Positions 7,146 to 16,366 of a stretch of DNA of 64,000 bases are shown here, one piece after another. Both the position numbers and the translations under genes were made by a program. Each line of letters begins with the position of its first letter. Within the stretch, counting starts at the first letter, position 1. The notes under the pieces were generated by a model, which did not search any database, was not told the DNA's origin, and saw only the letters and a program-made list of their open reading frames with translations. Origin of the DNA: CAYZQH01 sp050300015 (GTDB taxonomy: Bacteria > Pseudomonadota > Gammaproteobacteria > Pseudomonadales > Cellvibrionaceae); NCBI GenBank assembly GCA_050300015.1, contig JBNKWZ010000020.1, positions 56,477 to 120,476 on the forward strand. Reading direction: 5' to 3'.

Positions 7146-8507
7146 TTAGGCGTAAAAAAGTGTGGCAAGGCCCAAAAAAGCCAGAAAGCCTACTACATCT
7201 GTGACGGTGGTTAAAGTCACGCCGCCGGCCAGTGCTGGGTCGATCTTCAGGCTTTTTAGTATCACCGGGATCAAAGCCCCTGATACTGCAGCGGTAATAA
7301 GATTAATAACCATCGCCAGGGCGATAATCACGGCAATGGTGAGGTCATCGAACCACCAAGCAGCGATACCGGCCATTACCAGCGCCCAGAGTGCGCCGTT
7401 GATAAAACCGACAATTAATTCTCGCGAGACCAACCAGCGCAAGTTACTGCGACCAATTTGTCCGAGTGCCATACCGCGAATGACCACGGTTAAAGTTTGC
7501 GATCCGGCCACCCCTCCCATACTGGCAACGATGGGCATTAGGACTGCTAACGCGACCACTTTATCTATGGCATCGTGAAACAAATTGATCACGCTTGAGG
7601 CCAGCAATGCCGTAAGCAAGTTAATGCCCAGCCAAATGGCTCTGCGCGGTGTGGTGCGCAATACGGTGGCGAAGGTGTCGGCTTCTTCATCGAGACCGGC
7701 TAAACTCATCAGCGAGTGATCGGCATTTTCACGAATCACATCCACCACATCATCAATGGTGATGCGCCCAATTAATTTACCCGCCTCATCAATGACGGGT
7801 GCAGACACCCAGTCATTTTTTTCGAACAGTCGGGCCACATCCTCTTCATTCATATCGGCGGGAATGGCGTGTAGGTCGGTCAGCATCACCTCGCGCACGG
7901 TAACTGCTGGGTCAGTAGTGAGGACTTTTGCAATGGGCAAGGTGCCTAAGTACTCGTCTTTTTTATTCACCACATACAGGTTGTCAGTGGACGGGGGTAA
8001 TTCTGCGTGACGACGCAAATAGCGTAACACCACGTCCAGGGTAAGCCTAGGGCGCACCGTAATGGTGTCGGGGTTGGTGAGGCCGCCGGCGGAATCCTCT
8101 GCGTAGGGTAGGATCGCCGATACGCGTGCCCGATCCCGTACACTCATGGCCTGCAACACTTCGGACATCACATGTTCGGGCAGACTCTGCAAAATATCGG
8201 CGATGTCATCCGCCTCCAGTCCCTCGGTTAGGGCCACCACATCTTCCGTGTTCATGCGGCTTAAAAACTGATTTTGAATATCAACGGGCAACTCTTCAAG
8301 CACTTCACCTGCGTGCTTGTTGTCAATCAGCTCCCATAAAATATGCCGTGTGGGCGGTGGTGATGAGGCGAGCAAGTGGGCGGTTTCTGCTGGCGAAAGC
8401 GCTTTAAGCGTGCGGCGCACTTGTTTGATGGTGCCGGTTTCCAGTTGGTCATAAATTTGACCCAGCCGGCTTTGTGCTTTTGCGGATGTTTCGGGCAATT
8501 GCGACAT
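7146..8507 (-). CDS. mgtE: Magnesium channel/transporter MgtE
   Basis: 453 residues. The N-terminal helical domain (about 15-130) and two CBS domains (about 138-258, with VTVREVM and IGRITIDDVVDVI) form the cytoplasmic Mg2+ sensor. Five membrane helices follow (about 285-453), including VASMGGVAGSQTL and the pore-lining TTVTDVVGFL, whose Asp is the conserved Mg2+ ligand. It imports Mg2+ through the inner membrane and closes when internal Mg2+ is high. It lies 22 bp after ptsO and 21 bp before darP on the minus strand, so it joins the nitrogen-PTS transcript or directly follows it. Confidence 0.95.
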   Translation of the reverse strand: MSQLPETSAKAQSRLGQIYDQLETGTIKQVRRTLKALSPAETAHLLASSPPPTRHILWELIDNKHAGEVLEELPVDIQNQFLSRMNTEDVVALTEGLEADDIADILQSLPEHVMSEVLQAMSVRDRARVSAILPYAEDSAGGLTNPDTITVRPRLTLDVVLRYLRRHAELPPSTDNLYVVNKKDEYLGTLPIAKVLTTDPAVTVREVMLTDLHAIPADMNEEDVARLFEKNDWVSAPVIDEAGKLIGRITIDDVVDVIRENADHSLMSLAGLDEEADTFATVLRTTPRRAIWLGINLLTALLASSVINLFHDAIDKVVALAVLMPIVASMGGVAGSQTLTVVIRGMALGQIGRSNLRWLVSRELIVGFINGALWALVMAGIAAWWFDDLTIAVIIALAMVINLITAAVSGALIPVILKSLKIDPALAGGVTLTTVTDVVGFLAFLGLATLFYA

Positions 8508-8529
8508 GCGAGCCCCTTAGTGTGGGTGG

Positions 8530-8799
8530 CTATTCACCTTCTTCAAACTTGTCGTTGATCAAGTGTGCGATGGCTTCAATTGCGCTGTCTTCGTCACGCC
8601 CGTCTGCGGTGACTTCAATCTCGGTTCCTTTTGAGGCGGCCAAAAGCATCAGCGACATGATACTTTTGGCGTCAATGGTTTTGCCGCTACAGCACACCGT
8701 TATCTTACAGCCAAATTGATTGGCTAGGTTGGCTAATTTAGTGGCCGCCCGTGCGTGCAGGCCCAACTTATTGCAGATAACGAGGTGTGCAGTAACCAT
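8530..8799 (-). CDS. ptsO: Nitrogen-PTS phosphocarrier NPr
   Basis: 89 residues of the HPr fold. The active-site histidine is His15 in LGLHARAA, and the KSIMSLM helix carries the Ser46-like site. NPr passes phosphate from EI-Ntr (PtsP) to EIIA-Ntr (PtsN). It follows rapZ by 15 bp in the order rpoN-ptsN-rapZ-ptsO, the standard nitrogen-PTS arrangement. Length and motifs are normal for the family. Confidence 0.95.
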   Translation of the reverse strand: MVTAHLVICNKLGLHARAATKLANLANQFGCKITVCCSGKTIDAKSIMSLMLLAASKGTEIEVTADGRDEDSAIEAIAHLINDKFEEGE

Positions 8800-8814
8800 A
8801 GGTTGTATTGTCTC

Positions 8815-9711
8815 TTATCCGTGTTCAGCGGGGAGGTGAGACTTTCCGTCCGCTTGAATGAGTTGTCTGTGACGAGTTTGCACATTATCAAATTGCCCAG
8901 TAAAAAATTGTGCCAGACGTTCCGTTACGTAAACAGAGCGATGTCGACCACCTGTGCAGCCAATAGCGATGGTCAAATAACTGCGATTATTGTTCTGAAA
9001 ACTCGGAATCCATTTTTGTAAAAAGCTTGCAATGTCTTCGCACATTTCGTTCACTTCCGGTTGTTCGCGTAAAAAGTTGGCAACGGGTGCCTCTAGGCCT
9101 GTGTGATCACGAAGGTCTGCGCGCCAGTGAGGGTTGGGAAGCGAGCGCATATCAAAAATAAAATCGGCATCTATGGGGCTGCCGTATTTAAAGCCAAAGG
9201 ATTCAAACATTAACGCCATACCCTCGGTGTCGACTTGTGTAATGGCCTTGCGCACCACTCGGCGCAGCTCATGAATCGTGAGGGTGCTGGTTTCAATGGT
9301 GCAATCTGCCCGTTCTGCGATGGGTTTCAGTATTATGGACTCGTTTTTGATGGCTTCTTTGAGACCCACAGATTTGTTGGTGAGTGGGTGCTTGCGGCGA
9401 GTCTCGCTAAAGCGCTTAATGAGCATTGCGTCGGAAGCGTCTAAGTAGACTACTGTGCACAGGGTGTTTCCCGATTGAATATGCTCAAGAATTTCTGGGA
9501 AGCGATCCAGGTCACCACCGAGGTTTCTAGCATCAATGCCCACGGCAAACTGTTGTGAGTGTGATTGGGGCGCCTGCCCCACTTGGCTGATCAGTGATGG
9601 CAGCAGGCTAATGGGGAGGTTGTCGACACAGCTGTAGCCGATGTCTTCTAGCAGTTGCAGTGCAGAAGATTTACCCGACCCCGAACGGCCGCTGATCACA
9701 ACCAGATGCAT
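8815..9711 (-). CDS. rapZ: RNase adapter / nucleotide-binding protein RapZ
   Basis: 298 residues. The N-terminal kinase-like domain has the Walker A motif GRSGSGKS (8-15); the C-terminal domain carries HWRADLRDHTGL and GCTGGRHRSVY, both hallmarks of the family. In enteric bacteria RapZ binds the small RNAs GlmY/GlmZ and guides RNase E, so tuning glucosamine-6-phosphate synthesis; whether the same RNAs exist here is unknown. It lies between ptsN and ptsO. Confidence 0.95.
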   Translation of the reverse strand: MHLVVISGRSGSGKSSALQLLEDIGYSCVDNLPISLLPSLISQVGQAPQSHSQQFAVGIDARNLGGDLDRFPEILEHIQSGNTLCTVVYLDASDAMLIKRFSETRRKHPLTNKSVGLKEAIKNESIILKPIAERADCTIETSTLTIHELRRVVRKAITQVDTEGMALMFESFGFKYGSPIDADFIFDMRSLPNPHWRADLRDHTGLEAPVANFLREQPEVNEMCEDIASFLQKWIPSFQNNNRSYLTIAIGCTGGRHRSVYVTERLAQFFTGQFDNVQTRHRQLIQADGKSHLPAEHG

Positions 9712-9758
9712 GAAGGTTCCTTATGTATGGGTGGCGTTCCCGTGGACGTTGCCGAAGG

Positions 9759-10205
9759 TTAAACCATGGCAGCGTCAAATAAATCCTGCACCGATTTTGC
9801 TTTGCGCAGGGCATCGACAAATTGTTGGCTTTGCAGGCGTTCGGCCAATTGTGCGAGGGTTTGTAGGTGTTCACTCTCAGCATCTTCGGGCACTAGCATG
9901 GCAAAAATGATATCCACGGGTGCGTTGTCGACAGCATCAAACTCTACCGGTGTTTCCAACGTCATTAGTGCGCCAATGGTGCGCCCTTGAGTTGGGAATC
10001 GACAGTGGGGAATGGCGATGCCTTGGCCTATGCCCGTGGACCCCAAACGCTCGCGATTGATTAACTGCGAAAACAACTTTTCCGCGTCCACTTCTTCGGT
10101 GCCCTGTGCAATCAGTTCCGCCAGGACTTCCAGCGTGCGTTTTTTACTGGTGCACGAGGCATGGCAAAGTGTACGTTTAAGGCTCAATAACGACTGTATT
10201 TGCAT
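9759..10205 (-). CDS. ptsN: Nitrogen regulatory EIIA protein PtsN
   Basis: 148 residues of the EIIA mannitol/fructose-like fold. The phosphorylated histidine is His67 in GIAIPHCRF, after NRERLGSTGIGQG. It takes phosphate from NPr and regulates potassium transport and other processes by its phosphorylation state. It lies 68 bp after rpoN. In many relatives the ribosome hibernation gene hpf occupies this gap; the gap here is too short for it. Confidence 0.95.
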   Translation of the reverse strand: MQIQSLLSLKRTLCHASCTSKKRTLEVLAELIAQGTEEVDAEKLFSQLINRERLGSTGIGQGIAIPHCRFPTQGRTIGALMTLETPVEFDAVDNAPVDIIFAMLVPEDAESEHLQTLAQLAERLQSQQFVDALRKAKSVQDLFDAAMV

Positions 10206-10273
10206 ATAAATGCTTCAGGCTGTTTGCCACTTCGGCCGACAGGACTGTCCCAAAAACAAGTTTGTGGTTAGGG

Positions 10274-11827
10274 CTACACGAGGCGTTTACGCTCGTTGGA
10301 CGGCGCAATGCCCAGTGACTCGCGATATTTGGCAATGGTTCTGCGTGCCACTTGAATGCCTTGCTCTTCAAGTAAGGCGGTAATTTTAGAATCACTTAAG
10401 GGTTTACGCGGGTTCTCTGCGGCAACCAACTTCTTAATAATAGCGCGGATGGCGGTGGAAGAACATTCTCCACCGGATTCTGTGCTTACGTGGCTAGAGA
10501 AAAAATATTTCAGCTCAAAAATACCCTGTGGCGTGTGCATGTATTTTTGCGTGGTCACTCTCGAAATGGTGGATTCGTGCATCTCCACCATTTCAGCTAC
10601 GTCATGCAATACCATGGGCTTCATGGCTTCGGGGCCCATTTCGAGAAACCCTTGTTGCCGCTCTACGATACAGGTGGCTACCTTAAGCAGCGTCTCATTG
10701 CGGCTTTGCAGGCTTTTGATAAACCAGCGAGCCTCTTGCAAATTGTCTCGTAAGAAGGTGTTGTCACTGCTGGAGTCTGCGCGTTTGACCAGCGAAGCAT
10801 AGTCCGAGTTGATTCTAAGCCTTGGGGCAATATCGGGATTGAGGTTCACCGACCAGCGGCCGTTTTCTTTCTTCACAAATACGTCGGGCACGACATATTC
10901 GGTGGTGTCTTCGCCTAGGGTTTCGCCTGGGCGTGGGTTAAGGCCTTGAATGATGCGAATGGCTTCTTGCAGCTCGGGCTCCTTGACCTTGAGTTTGCGC
11001 ATGAGTTGTTTAAAGTCTCGGCTGCCCAGCAATGTTAAATGATGCTGAACCAAGGTGAGCGCCACGTTGTAAGCTGGTGAGTCAATGGGCTGCTGTTTGA
11101 GTTGTATGAGCAGGCATTCGGCCACGTCTTGGCTGGCCACCCCGGGAGGGTCGAATTGTTGCACACGGTGCAGTACCGCCAAGATTTCTTCAGCATCGAC
11201 TTCTTCCTCGGGAAAGTCGCGTTGAATGCCTTGGCAAAGGTCGTCGATGGTTTGGCCCAGCATGCCGCTCGGCTCAACGGCATCGATAATGGACTCGGCA
11301 ATGGCGCGATCCACCTCCGACATGGGCGTGAGGTTCAGTTGCCAGTGAAGGTAGTCTTGCAGTGATTCGGACGTGCCGCGACGCGATTCATAGTCTGCAT
11401 CGTCCGTTTCGGGGCGCGACAGGCCAGAGCCAGAAGGTGCGCTTTGGTAGATGTCATCCCAGCTGGTATCCACCGCGAGGTCTGTGGGGATATCGTTATT
11501 CCAGTCGTTCTCGCTGTCGTTTTCCCCGCGCGACTCATTTTGCTCTCGCTCAGAATGGTTTTCGCTGTGGTCATTCTCGTCAGACGGTTTGAGTTCTTGT
11601 TGGCTATTTTGGTCCCCAGAGGCTTTATTGTCCTCTCCGTTTGGCGCATCGCTTCCGGAGCTGTCGTCTCCATCTTCAGAGACGTCGAGCATTGGGTTGG
11701 TCTCAAGCGCTTCTTGAATTTCGTTTTGCAAATCCAGGGTCGAGAGCTGCAGCAGTCGAATCGCCTGTTGCAGTTGTGGCGTCATGGTGAGCTGTTGACC
11801 CAGCTTCAGTTGCAAAGATTGCTTCAT
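10274..11827 (-). CDS. rpoN: RNA polymerase sigma-54 factor
   Basis: 517 residues. Region I is the Gln/Leu-rich N-terminus (QLTMTPQLQQAIRLLQLS) that contacts activators. Region II is an unusually acidic, Ser/Asn-rich linker (about 45-125). The core-binding and DNA-binding region III follows, with the HESTISRVTTQKYM helix-turn-helix and the RpoN box ARRTIAKYR near the C-terminus. It directs RNA polymerase to -24/-12 promoters of nitrogen, motility and other genes. It is longer than the 477-residue E. coli protein, mostly through the acidic linker. It is separated from lptB by 227 bp, where a sigma-70 promoter is visible. Confidence 0.96.
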   Translation of the reverse strand: MKQSLQLKLGQQLTMTPQLQQAIRLLQLSTLDLQNEIQEALETNPMLDVSEDGDDSSGSDAPNGEDNKASGDQNSQQELKPSDENDHSENHSEREQNESRGENDSENDWNNDIPTDLAVDTSWDDIYQSAPSGSGLSRPETDDADYESRRGTSESLQDYLHWQLNLTPMSEVDRAIAESIIDAVEPSGMLGQTIDDLCQGIQRDFPEEEVDAEEILAVLHRVQQFDPPGVASQDVAECLLIQLKQQPIDSPAYNVALTLVQHHLTLLGSRDFKQLMRKLKVKEPELQEAIRIIQGLNPRPGETLGEDTTEYVVPDVFVKKENGRWSVNLNPDIAPRLRINSDYASLVKRADSSSDNTFLRDNLQEARWFIKSLQSRNETLLKVATCIVERQQGFLEMGPEAMKPMVLHDVAEMVEMHESTISRVTTQKYMHTPQGIFELKYFFSSHVSTESGGECSSTAIRAIIKKLVAAENPRKPLSDSKITALLEEQGIQVARRTIAKYRESLGIAPSNERKRLV

Positions 11828-11880
11828 AGAGTGGGAGTGCCTTGTCTCTTGTGGTAGGGTTGAGCCTACGGCTTTTTCTA

Positions 11881-11909
11881 ATTCTAGTCATCATGAGCGG
11901 CACAAGCAA
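11881..11909 (-). promoter_or_regulatory. Predicted sigma-70 promoter for rpoN
   Basis: Read on the minus strand: TTGCTT (11909-11904), 17-bp spacer, TAGAAT (11886-11881), about 54 bp upstream of the rpoN ATG. Both hexamers are good but not perfect. Confidence 0.5.
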
Positions 11910-12054
11910 TCGCCTTTCGCGCTTTTTTAAGCAAGTATTAGGCCATGGGTATTCCTGTCGGGCCGTTGTCAAGTGTTAATTGAGGGTTTTCTAGACTGAA
12001 TTGCCGCCAGGGCAGCCTTGATAATGGGTTTTGGTTATATTTGGTGGAACCTTA

Positions 12055-12780
12055 CTAGAGTTGGAAGTTTTCACCAAGATAGACCTTGCGCACCTTGCTA
12101 TTGGCCATTACCTCACCTGGCGACCCCTCGGCGATAATATAACCTTCGCTCACGATGTAAGCTTTCTCGCAGATGTCCAGGGTTTCGCGTACGTTGTGAT
12201 CGGTAATCAAAACCCCTAAGCCGCGGTTTTTGAGGTGGGTAACAATGTTTTTGATATCGCTCACAGAAATGGGGTCAACGCCGGCGAAGGGTTCGTCAAG
12301 TAATATGAATTTGGGGTTGGTGGCGATGGCGCGGGCAATTTCGACACGGCGACGTTCGCCGCCAGACAGCGCCATGCCGAGGCTGTCTTTGATGTGCGTG
12401 ATGTGAAACTCCTGTAGCAAGTGTTCGAGTTCTTGCTTGCGCTGAGTTCGGTTGAGGTCTTTGCGTGTTTCCAGTATGGCTAGAATATTTTGTGACACAC
12501 TCAATTTGCGAAACACAGACGCCTCTTGGGGTAGGTAGGAGAGTCCTGCGCGTGCACGGCCATGAATGGGTAAGTGACCCACATTTACACCATCGATAAA
12601 CACATCGCCCTTATCGGCCCCAATCAATCCTGCAATCATGTAAAAGCATGTGGTTTTACCTGCGCCGTTGGGTCCCAGTAGGCCAACGATCTGGTTGTTG
12701 TCCACTGACATGGACACATCGATGACCACTTGCCGTTTTTTGTAACTCTTAGCTAGGTGTTTGGCCTCCAGTGTTGCCAT
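12055..12780 (-). CDS. lptB: LPS export ABC transporter ATP-binding protein LptB
   Basis: 241 residues with all ABC ATPase motifs: Walker A GPNGAGKT (36-43), Q-loop near 85, signature LSGGERRR (from 138), Walker B FILLDEP with Glu163, and switch His195. LptB powers extraction of lipopolysaccharide from the inner membrane with LptFG, and passes it to LptC and LptA. Its ATG overlaps the lptA stop by one base, so the two are translationally coupled. LptF/LptG are not in this window, as usual. Confidence 0.96.
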   Translation of the reverse strand: MATLEAKHLAKSYKKRQVVIDVSMSVDNNQIVGLLGPNGAGKTTCFYMIAGLIGADKGDVFIDGVNVGHLPIHGRARAGLSYLPQEASVFRKLSVSQNILAILETRKDLNRTQRKQELEHLLQEFHITHIKDSLGMALSGGERRRVEIARAIATNPKFILLDEPFAGVDPISVSDIKNIVTHLKNRGLGVLITDHNVRETLDICEKAYIVSEGYIIAEGSPGEVMANSKVRKVYLGENFQL

Positions 12781-13301
12781 TATTCTCGATCACCTTGGTT
12801 GAGGGAATTTGCCGGAATAACCATGCGCACGCGCTCGCTGTCGTCCGCGCTTCCGCCAGCTTTTACGACCGACTTTTTGACATCATAATTGATGAAATTC
12901 CCAGATAAACTGGTGCCTTCTTGCTGCAAGGATGCGCCATCAATCAGACGTAAAGTCTCGGCTCCGATGTCGTATTCCAACGTATTGGCTTTGGCCACCA
13001 CCAGGCCTTCTCGTTGGTTGGGTTTTTGCTCGTATCGGGCGGGGGAGCCCTTTGCGACAATTTTAGAGACTTTGTCTTTCTCGTAGTAAATGACCACCTT
13101 ATCTGCGTTGATTCGCATAGAGCCCTGTTGCATCACCACATTTCCTGAGTAAGTAAAGGTCCCTTGGGCCTCGTCGTGTTCGGCTTCATCCGAGTGGGTG
13201 GTAATGGCCTGTAGTCGGTCTGTGGTTAAGCCGTTCACATGGGGGGCGCAGCACCCGATGAGTATCAGCCCCCATAAGAGCACGCTTTTAAATGGGCTCA
13301 T
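12780..13301 (-). CDS. lptA: LPS transport periplasmic protein LptA
   Basis: 173 residues from the ATG at 13301, chosen because GAGG lies 7 nt upstream and the signal peptide then starts normally; a longer frame adds five residues. A hydrophobic signal segment (about 5-24) with cleavage near NG-LTTD precedes an OstA-type beta-jellyroll (TYSGNVVMQQGSMRINADKV). LptA forms the periplasmic bridge carrying LPS from LptC to LptD. It overlaps lptC by 14 nt and lptB by one. Two Cys in the signal region (GCC) could suggest a lipobox, but the protein fits soluble LptA. Confidence 0.93.
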   Translation of the reverse strand: MSPFKSVLLWGLILIGCCAPHVNGLTTDRLQAITTHSDEAEHDEAQGTFTYSGNVVMQQGSMRINADKVVIYYEKDKVSKIVAKGSPARYEQKPNQREGLVVAKANTLEYDIGAETLRLIDGASLQQEGTSLSGNFINYDVKKSVVKAGGSADDSERVRMVIPANSLNQGDRE

Positions 13302-13872
13302 GGGAACCTCGCACATTGTCGAGTAATTGAATATGTTTGGTGTTCAGGTCGACTTTCATTCCTACAGCTTCCAAGTGGCTTTGTGGTGCACGCAGTGATA
13401 CAGCCTCGTCAGTGGAGACCCATTTTTCATTGGGTAATATCTTAAGTTCGGTGGTTAACAGTTCAGTAGTGCCACCATCATCTAATGGTCGCCAAATACG
13501 CACATTTGACTTCAATGTTAACACGTTGCCTGCATCACTCAGGCGGCCTTCATCGGCTGACACAAACCAAGTGCTTTTGGGTGTATGCAAAGTCACTTCA
13601 ATGGCGTCCAGCAGGGTGTAGTCTCCAGGACTGATGGTGTCTAGCTTGACCCTGAAGTGGCGCAGCTTTTTAGCGACGAACTCGTAACTCAGATTGCCTT
13701 CAGTATCGAAATGTTTCGAGTGAGGGTTTTCGATCATGGCATAGGGGAATATTTTGGTCTCTGATGATTCGCCAGACTCAGGCGCCAGTAATTTTGGGGT
13801 GGTATCCCAAAATTGAGTCGCAATGACGATCAACACAGCGATTAAGGCAATGTAAACCCAATTACTTTTCAT
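13288..13872 (-). CDS. lptC: LPS export system protein LptC
   Basis: 194 residues: one N-terminal membrane anchor (about 4-20) and a periplasmic OstA-like jellyroll with the family's YAMIENPHSKHFDTEGNL and SADEGRLSD segments. LptC accepts LPS from LptB2FG and hands it to LptA. It begins 3 bp after kdsC ends and overlaps lptA, so the block kdsD-kdsC-lptC-lptA-lptB is one transcription unit. Confidence 0.93.
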   Translation of the reverse strand: MKSNWVYIALIAVLIVIATQFWDTTPKLLAPESGESSETKIFPYAMIENPHSKHFDTEGNLSYEFVAKKLRHFRVKLDTISPGDYTLLDAIEVTLHTPKSTWFVSADEGRLSDAGNVLTLKSNVRIWRPLDDGGTTELLTTELKILPNEKWVSTDEAVSLRAPQSHLEAVGMKVDLNTKHIQLLDNVRGSHEPI

Positions 13873-13875
13873 GGA

Positions 13876-14406
13876 TTAGCCAAGGTAGGGCGCGAGTGCA
13901 GTGTCATAGGTGCCTTGGCATTGCATAATCCAGTCGCAGGCCTCGCGCACGGCGCCCTCGCCACCAGCGCGTTTGGCGACCCAGTGCGCGCGCGCGATGA
14001 CGGCGGGGTGCGCATTGGCCACAGACAGTGCCAACCCCACTCGGGTCATCACCTGTAAATCGGGCCAGTCGTCCCCCATGAACGCCACTTCACTCAGCTC
14101 AAAGGCGTTCTCGGCAAGCAGGCTTTGCAGGGCCGCATATTTGTCTTCGCGGCCTTGGACCAAAAAATCAATTTCCAGTTCGCGTGCACGGCGCTCCACC
14201 AGAGGGCTGTTTCTACCGGTAATGATGCCCACCTTTATTCCGGAGTGGCGTAACATCTTTAAACCGTGCCCATCTTGCGTATGAAAGGTTTTGATTTCAT
14301 CACCGCTGGCGCTGTAGTAAAGCTTGCCGTCCGATAGCACGCCATCCACATCGAGTAACAATAAGCGTATGTTTTGGGCGGCCTGTGTCAACGTATTAGA
14401 ATTCAT
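13876..14406 (-). CDS. kdsC: 3-deoxy-D-manno-octulosonate 8-phosphate phosphatase
   Basis: 176 residues of the HAD phosphatase family, C0 type without cap. Motif I is LLLDVDGVLSDG with Asp19 and Asp21; motif II is ITGRNS; motif IV is MGDDWPDL. It removes phosphate from KDO-8-phosphate in the synthesis of the LPS inner-core sugar. It follows kdsD by 20 bp, which makes the first substrate of the same pathway. Confidence 0.95.
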   Translation of the reverse strand: MNSNTLTQAAQNIRLLLLDVDGVLSDGKLYYSASGDEIKTFHTQDGHGLKMLRHSGIKVGIITGRNSPLVERRARELEIDFLVQGREDKYAALQSLLAENAFELSEVAFMGDDWPDLQVMTRVGLALSVANAHPAVIARAHWVAKRAGGEGAVREACDWIMQCQGTYDTALAPYLG

Positions 14407-14426
14407 TCAAAAACTCTCGATTCATT

Positions 14427-15395
14427 TTAGATAATGCCGGCGCGCAACAGGTCGTGCATATGTAATAAGCCCATGGGTTTTTGGTCCTCAGCCACCACAA
14501 GGGCGGATATTTTACGGGTCTCCATCATGTTCAGTGCTTCAGCTGCTAGGGTGTGGCGGCTAATGGTGACGGGGTTTTGTGTCATCACCGACTGAATGGG
14601 TGTGTTGTGCACGTCCAGTTCTTTGTCCAGCGCGCGGCGCAAATCACCATCGGTAAAAAGCCCCAGCAAGCGGTCTTGCGTATCCACCACGGTGGTAAAG
14701 CCAAACCCTTTGCGCGACATTTCAGTTAAGGCGTCAAACACAGAGGTTCTGGGTGATACCCTAGGCACTTGCTCGGCACGGTGCATGATGTCTTCTGTTC
14801 GCAGCAGCAGGCGCTTACCCAGGGTGCCGCCCGGGTGGGAAAGCGCGAAGTCGTCTTCGGTGAAGCCGCGCGCTTCTAATAGGGTTACCGCCAGTGCGTC
14901 TCCCGCAACCAGGGTCACGGTGGTACTGGCGGTGGGGGCTAGGTTGAGTGGGCAGGCTTCTTTTATTACGCTCACATCGATATGAATATCTGACGCTTGC
15001 GCAAGTGCTGAGCGAGGGTTGCCAGTCATGGAGATTAACGACAGGCCTAAACGTTTCAGCAGCGGTAGTAGGGTGATGATTTCTTGCGTGTTACCCGAGT
15101 TGGACAGGGCCAAAACTGTGTCTTGCCGGGTAATCATACCCAGGTCTCCGTGGCTCGCCTCGCCTGGGTGTACATAAAACGCAGGGGTGCCGGTGCTTGC
15201 TAGGGTGGCAGCCACTTTGCGGCCTACATGGCCCGACTTCCCCACACCAATGACCACCACTCGCCCTGAGCATTTCAGGATGATGTTGCAGGCCCGAGCA
15301 AAATTATCGTCCAGGCGCGCGACAAATGCTTGAATCGCGTCAGACTCAATTTGAATGGCGTGTTTGGCTGCAGCGATCAGATCGTTATCGTTCAA
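14427..15395 (-). CDS. kdsD: D-arabinose 5-phosphate isomerase
   Basis: 322 residues: an N-terminal SIS domain (about 35-170, with VVIGVGKSGHVGRK, STGTPAFYVHPGEASHGD and LALSNSGNTQEI) and two C-terminal CBS domains (about 205-322). It converts ribulose 5-phosphate to arabinose 5-phosphate, the first step to KDO. It is the second gene of the yrbG-kdsD-kdsC-lptCAB block. Length and motifs are normal. Confidence 0.96.
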   Translation of the reverse strand: MNDNDLIAAAKHAIQIESDAIQAFVARLDDNFARACNIILKCSGRVVVIGVGKSGHVGRKVAATLASTGTPAFYVHPGEASHGDLGMITRQDTVLALSNSGNTQEIITLLPLLKRLGLSLISMTGNPRSALAQASDIHIDVSVIKEACPLNLAPTASTTVTLVAGDALAVTLLEARGFTEDDFALSHPGGTLGKRLLLRTEDIMHRAEQVPRVSPRTSVFDALTEMSRKGFGFTTVVDTQDRLLGLFTDGDLRRALDKELDVHNTPIQSVMTQNPVTISRHTLAAEALNMMETRKISALVVAEDQKPMGLLHMHDLLRAGII

Positions 15396-15409
15396 AGCAG
15401 GGCCTCAAT

Positions 15410-16366
15410 TCAAAACAAGTACACGTAGTATGCACCATAGATGGCCAAAAGGCAGAGCCCCGTGACCTTGCCGAGGCCCTTGCCGCGTTTAAATTGTATG
15501 AAGGTCAGTACAAGCAGTGCCGAAGTGATGGCCAGCATGGCAATAAAATCGCGCGCGAACACCTCTGTGTCCATCATCAACGGCGCAAACAGTGTTGGCA
15601 GGGGCATGACAGCCATCAGGTTAAACAGGTTCGACCCAATCACATTGCCCAGGGCAATGTCGTGGTGGCCTTTAAGCGCGCTCACCACTGAGGCGGCAAG
15701 CTCGGGTAGGCTGGTGCCAACAGCCACCACCGTCAAGCCAATAATTAATGGGCTTACGCCGAAAAACGCAGCGGTTTCAGTGGCGCCCCAAACCAAGATT
15801 TTTGAAGCAATGATCAGCAGTGCAAGTCCCACAACAAACCACATTGCTGCGATTTTGGGTGGCATGGTGGGGATGTCCTCTTCTGCGAGAATTTCAGCTG
15901 CGGTAAAGGTTCGTTGTTTTATGATGATCAAATACACGATGATCGGTGGTAGCAGGGCAAGCAAGATAATGCCCTCAACCTTGGTAAGAGTGGCGTCAAA
16001 TAGGAATAACCCAGCTAGCAAGGTCACCCCCATTAAAATGGGCCACTCTTGTGTCAATAAATGTTTTTGGATGGGTAAAGCCGCCACCAGCGCGGTAACC
16101 CCCAATACCAGGCCCACATTGGCCAGGTTGGAGCCGATGGCATTGCCGATAGCAAGCTCTCCTGCGCCACTGAGGGCCGCGTTTAAGGACACTAAGATTT
16201 CGGGTGCGGAGGTGCCAAAAGACACCACCGTAAGGCCGATGATTAAGGGCGATAGGCCCGCAGCTTTTGCCATTGCAGCGCTGCCTTCGACAAAGCGATC
16301 GGCGCTCCATATTAGCCCGCCAAAGCCCATCAATATTGCGACGATGGGTAATAAAAGGTCTGGCAT
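15410..16366 (-). CDS. yrbG: Calcium/sodium antiporter of the CaCA family, YrbG type
   Basis: 318 residues with about ten membrane helices. The two alpha repeats are clear: GTSAPEILVS...GNAIGSNLANVGL in the first half and GTSLPELAAS...GNVIGSNLFNLM in the second, in the inverted symmetry of Na+/Ca2+ exchangers. It probably exports Ca2+ in exchange for Na+ or H+ across the inner membrane. As in E. coli, it stands first in the kdsD-kdsC-lptCAB block, with 14 bp to kdsD. A 317-residue frame on the other strand is its shadow. Confidence 0.92.
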   Translation of the reverse strand: MPDLLLPIVAILMGFGGLIWSADRFVEGSAAMAKAAGLSPLIIGLTVVSFGTSAPEILVSLNAALSGAGELAIGNAIGSNLANVGLVLGVTALVAALPIQKHLLTQEWPILMGVTLLAGLFLFDATLTKVEGIILLALLPPIIVYLIIIKQRTFTAAEILAEEDIPTMPPKIAAMWFVVGLALLIIASKILVWGATETAAFFGVSPLIIGLTVVAVGTSLPELAASVVSALKGHHDIALGNVIGSNLFNLMAVMPLPTLFAPLMMDTEVFARDFIAMLAITSALLVLTFIQFKRGKGLGKVTGLCLLAIYGAYYVYLF

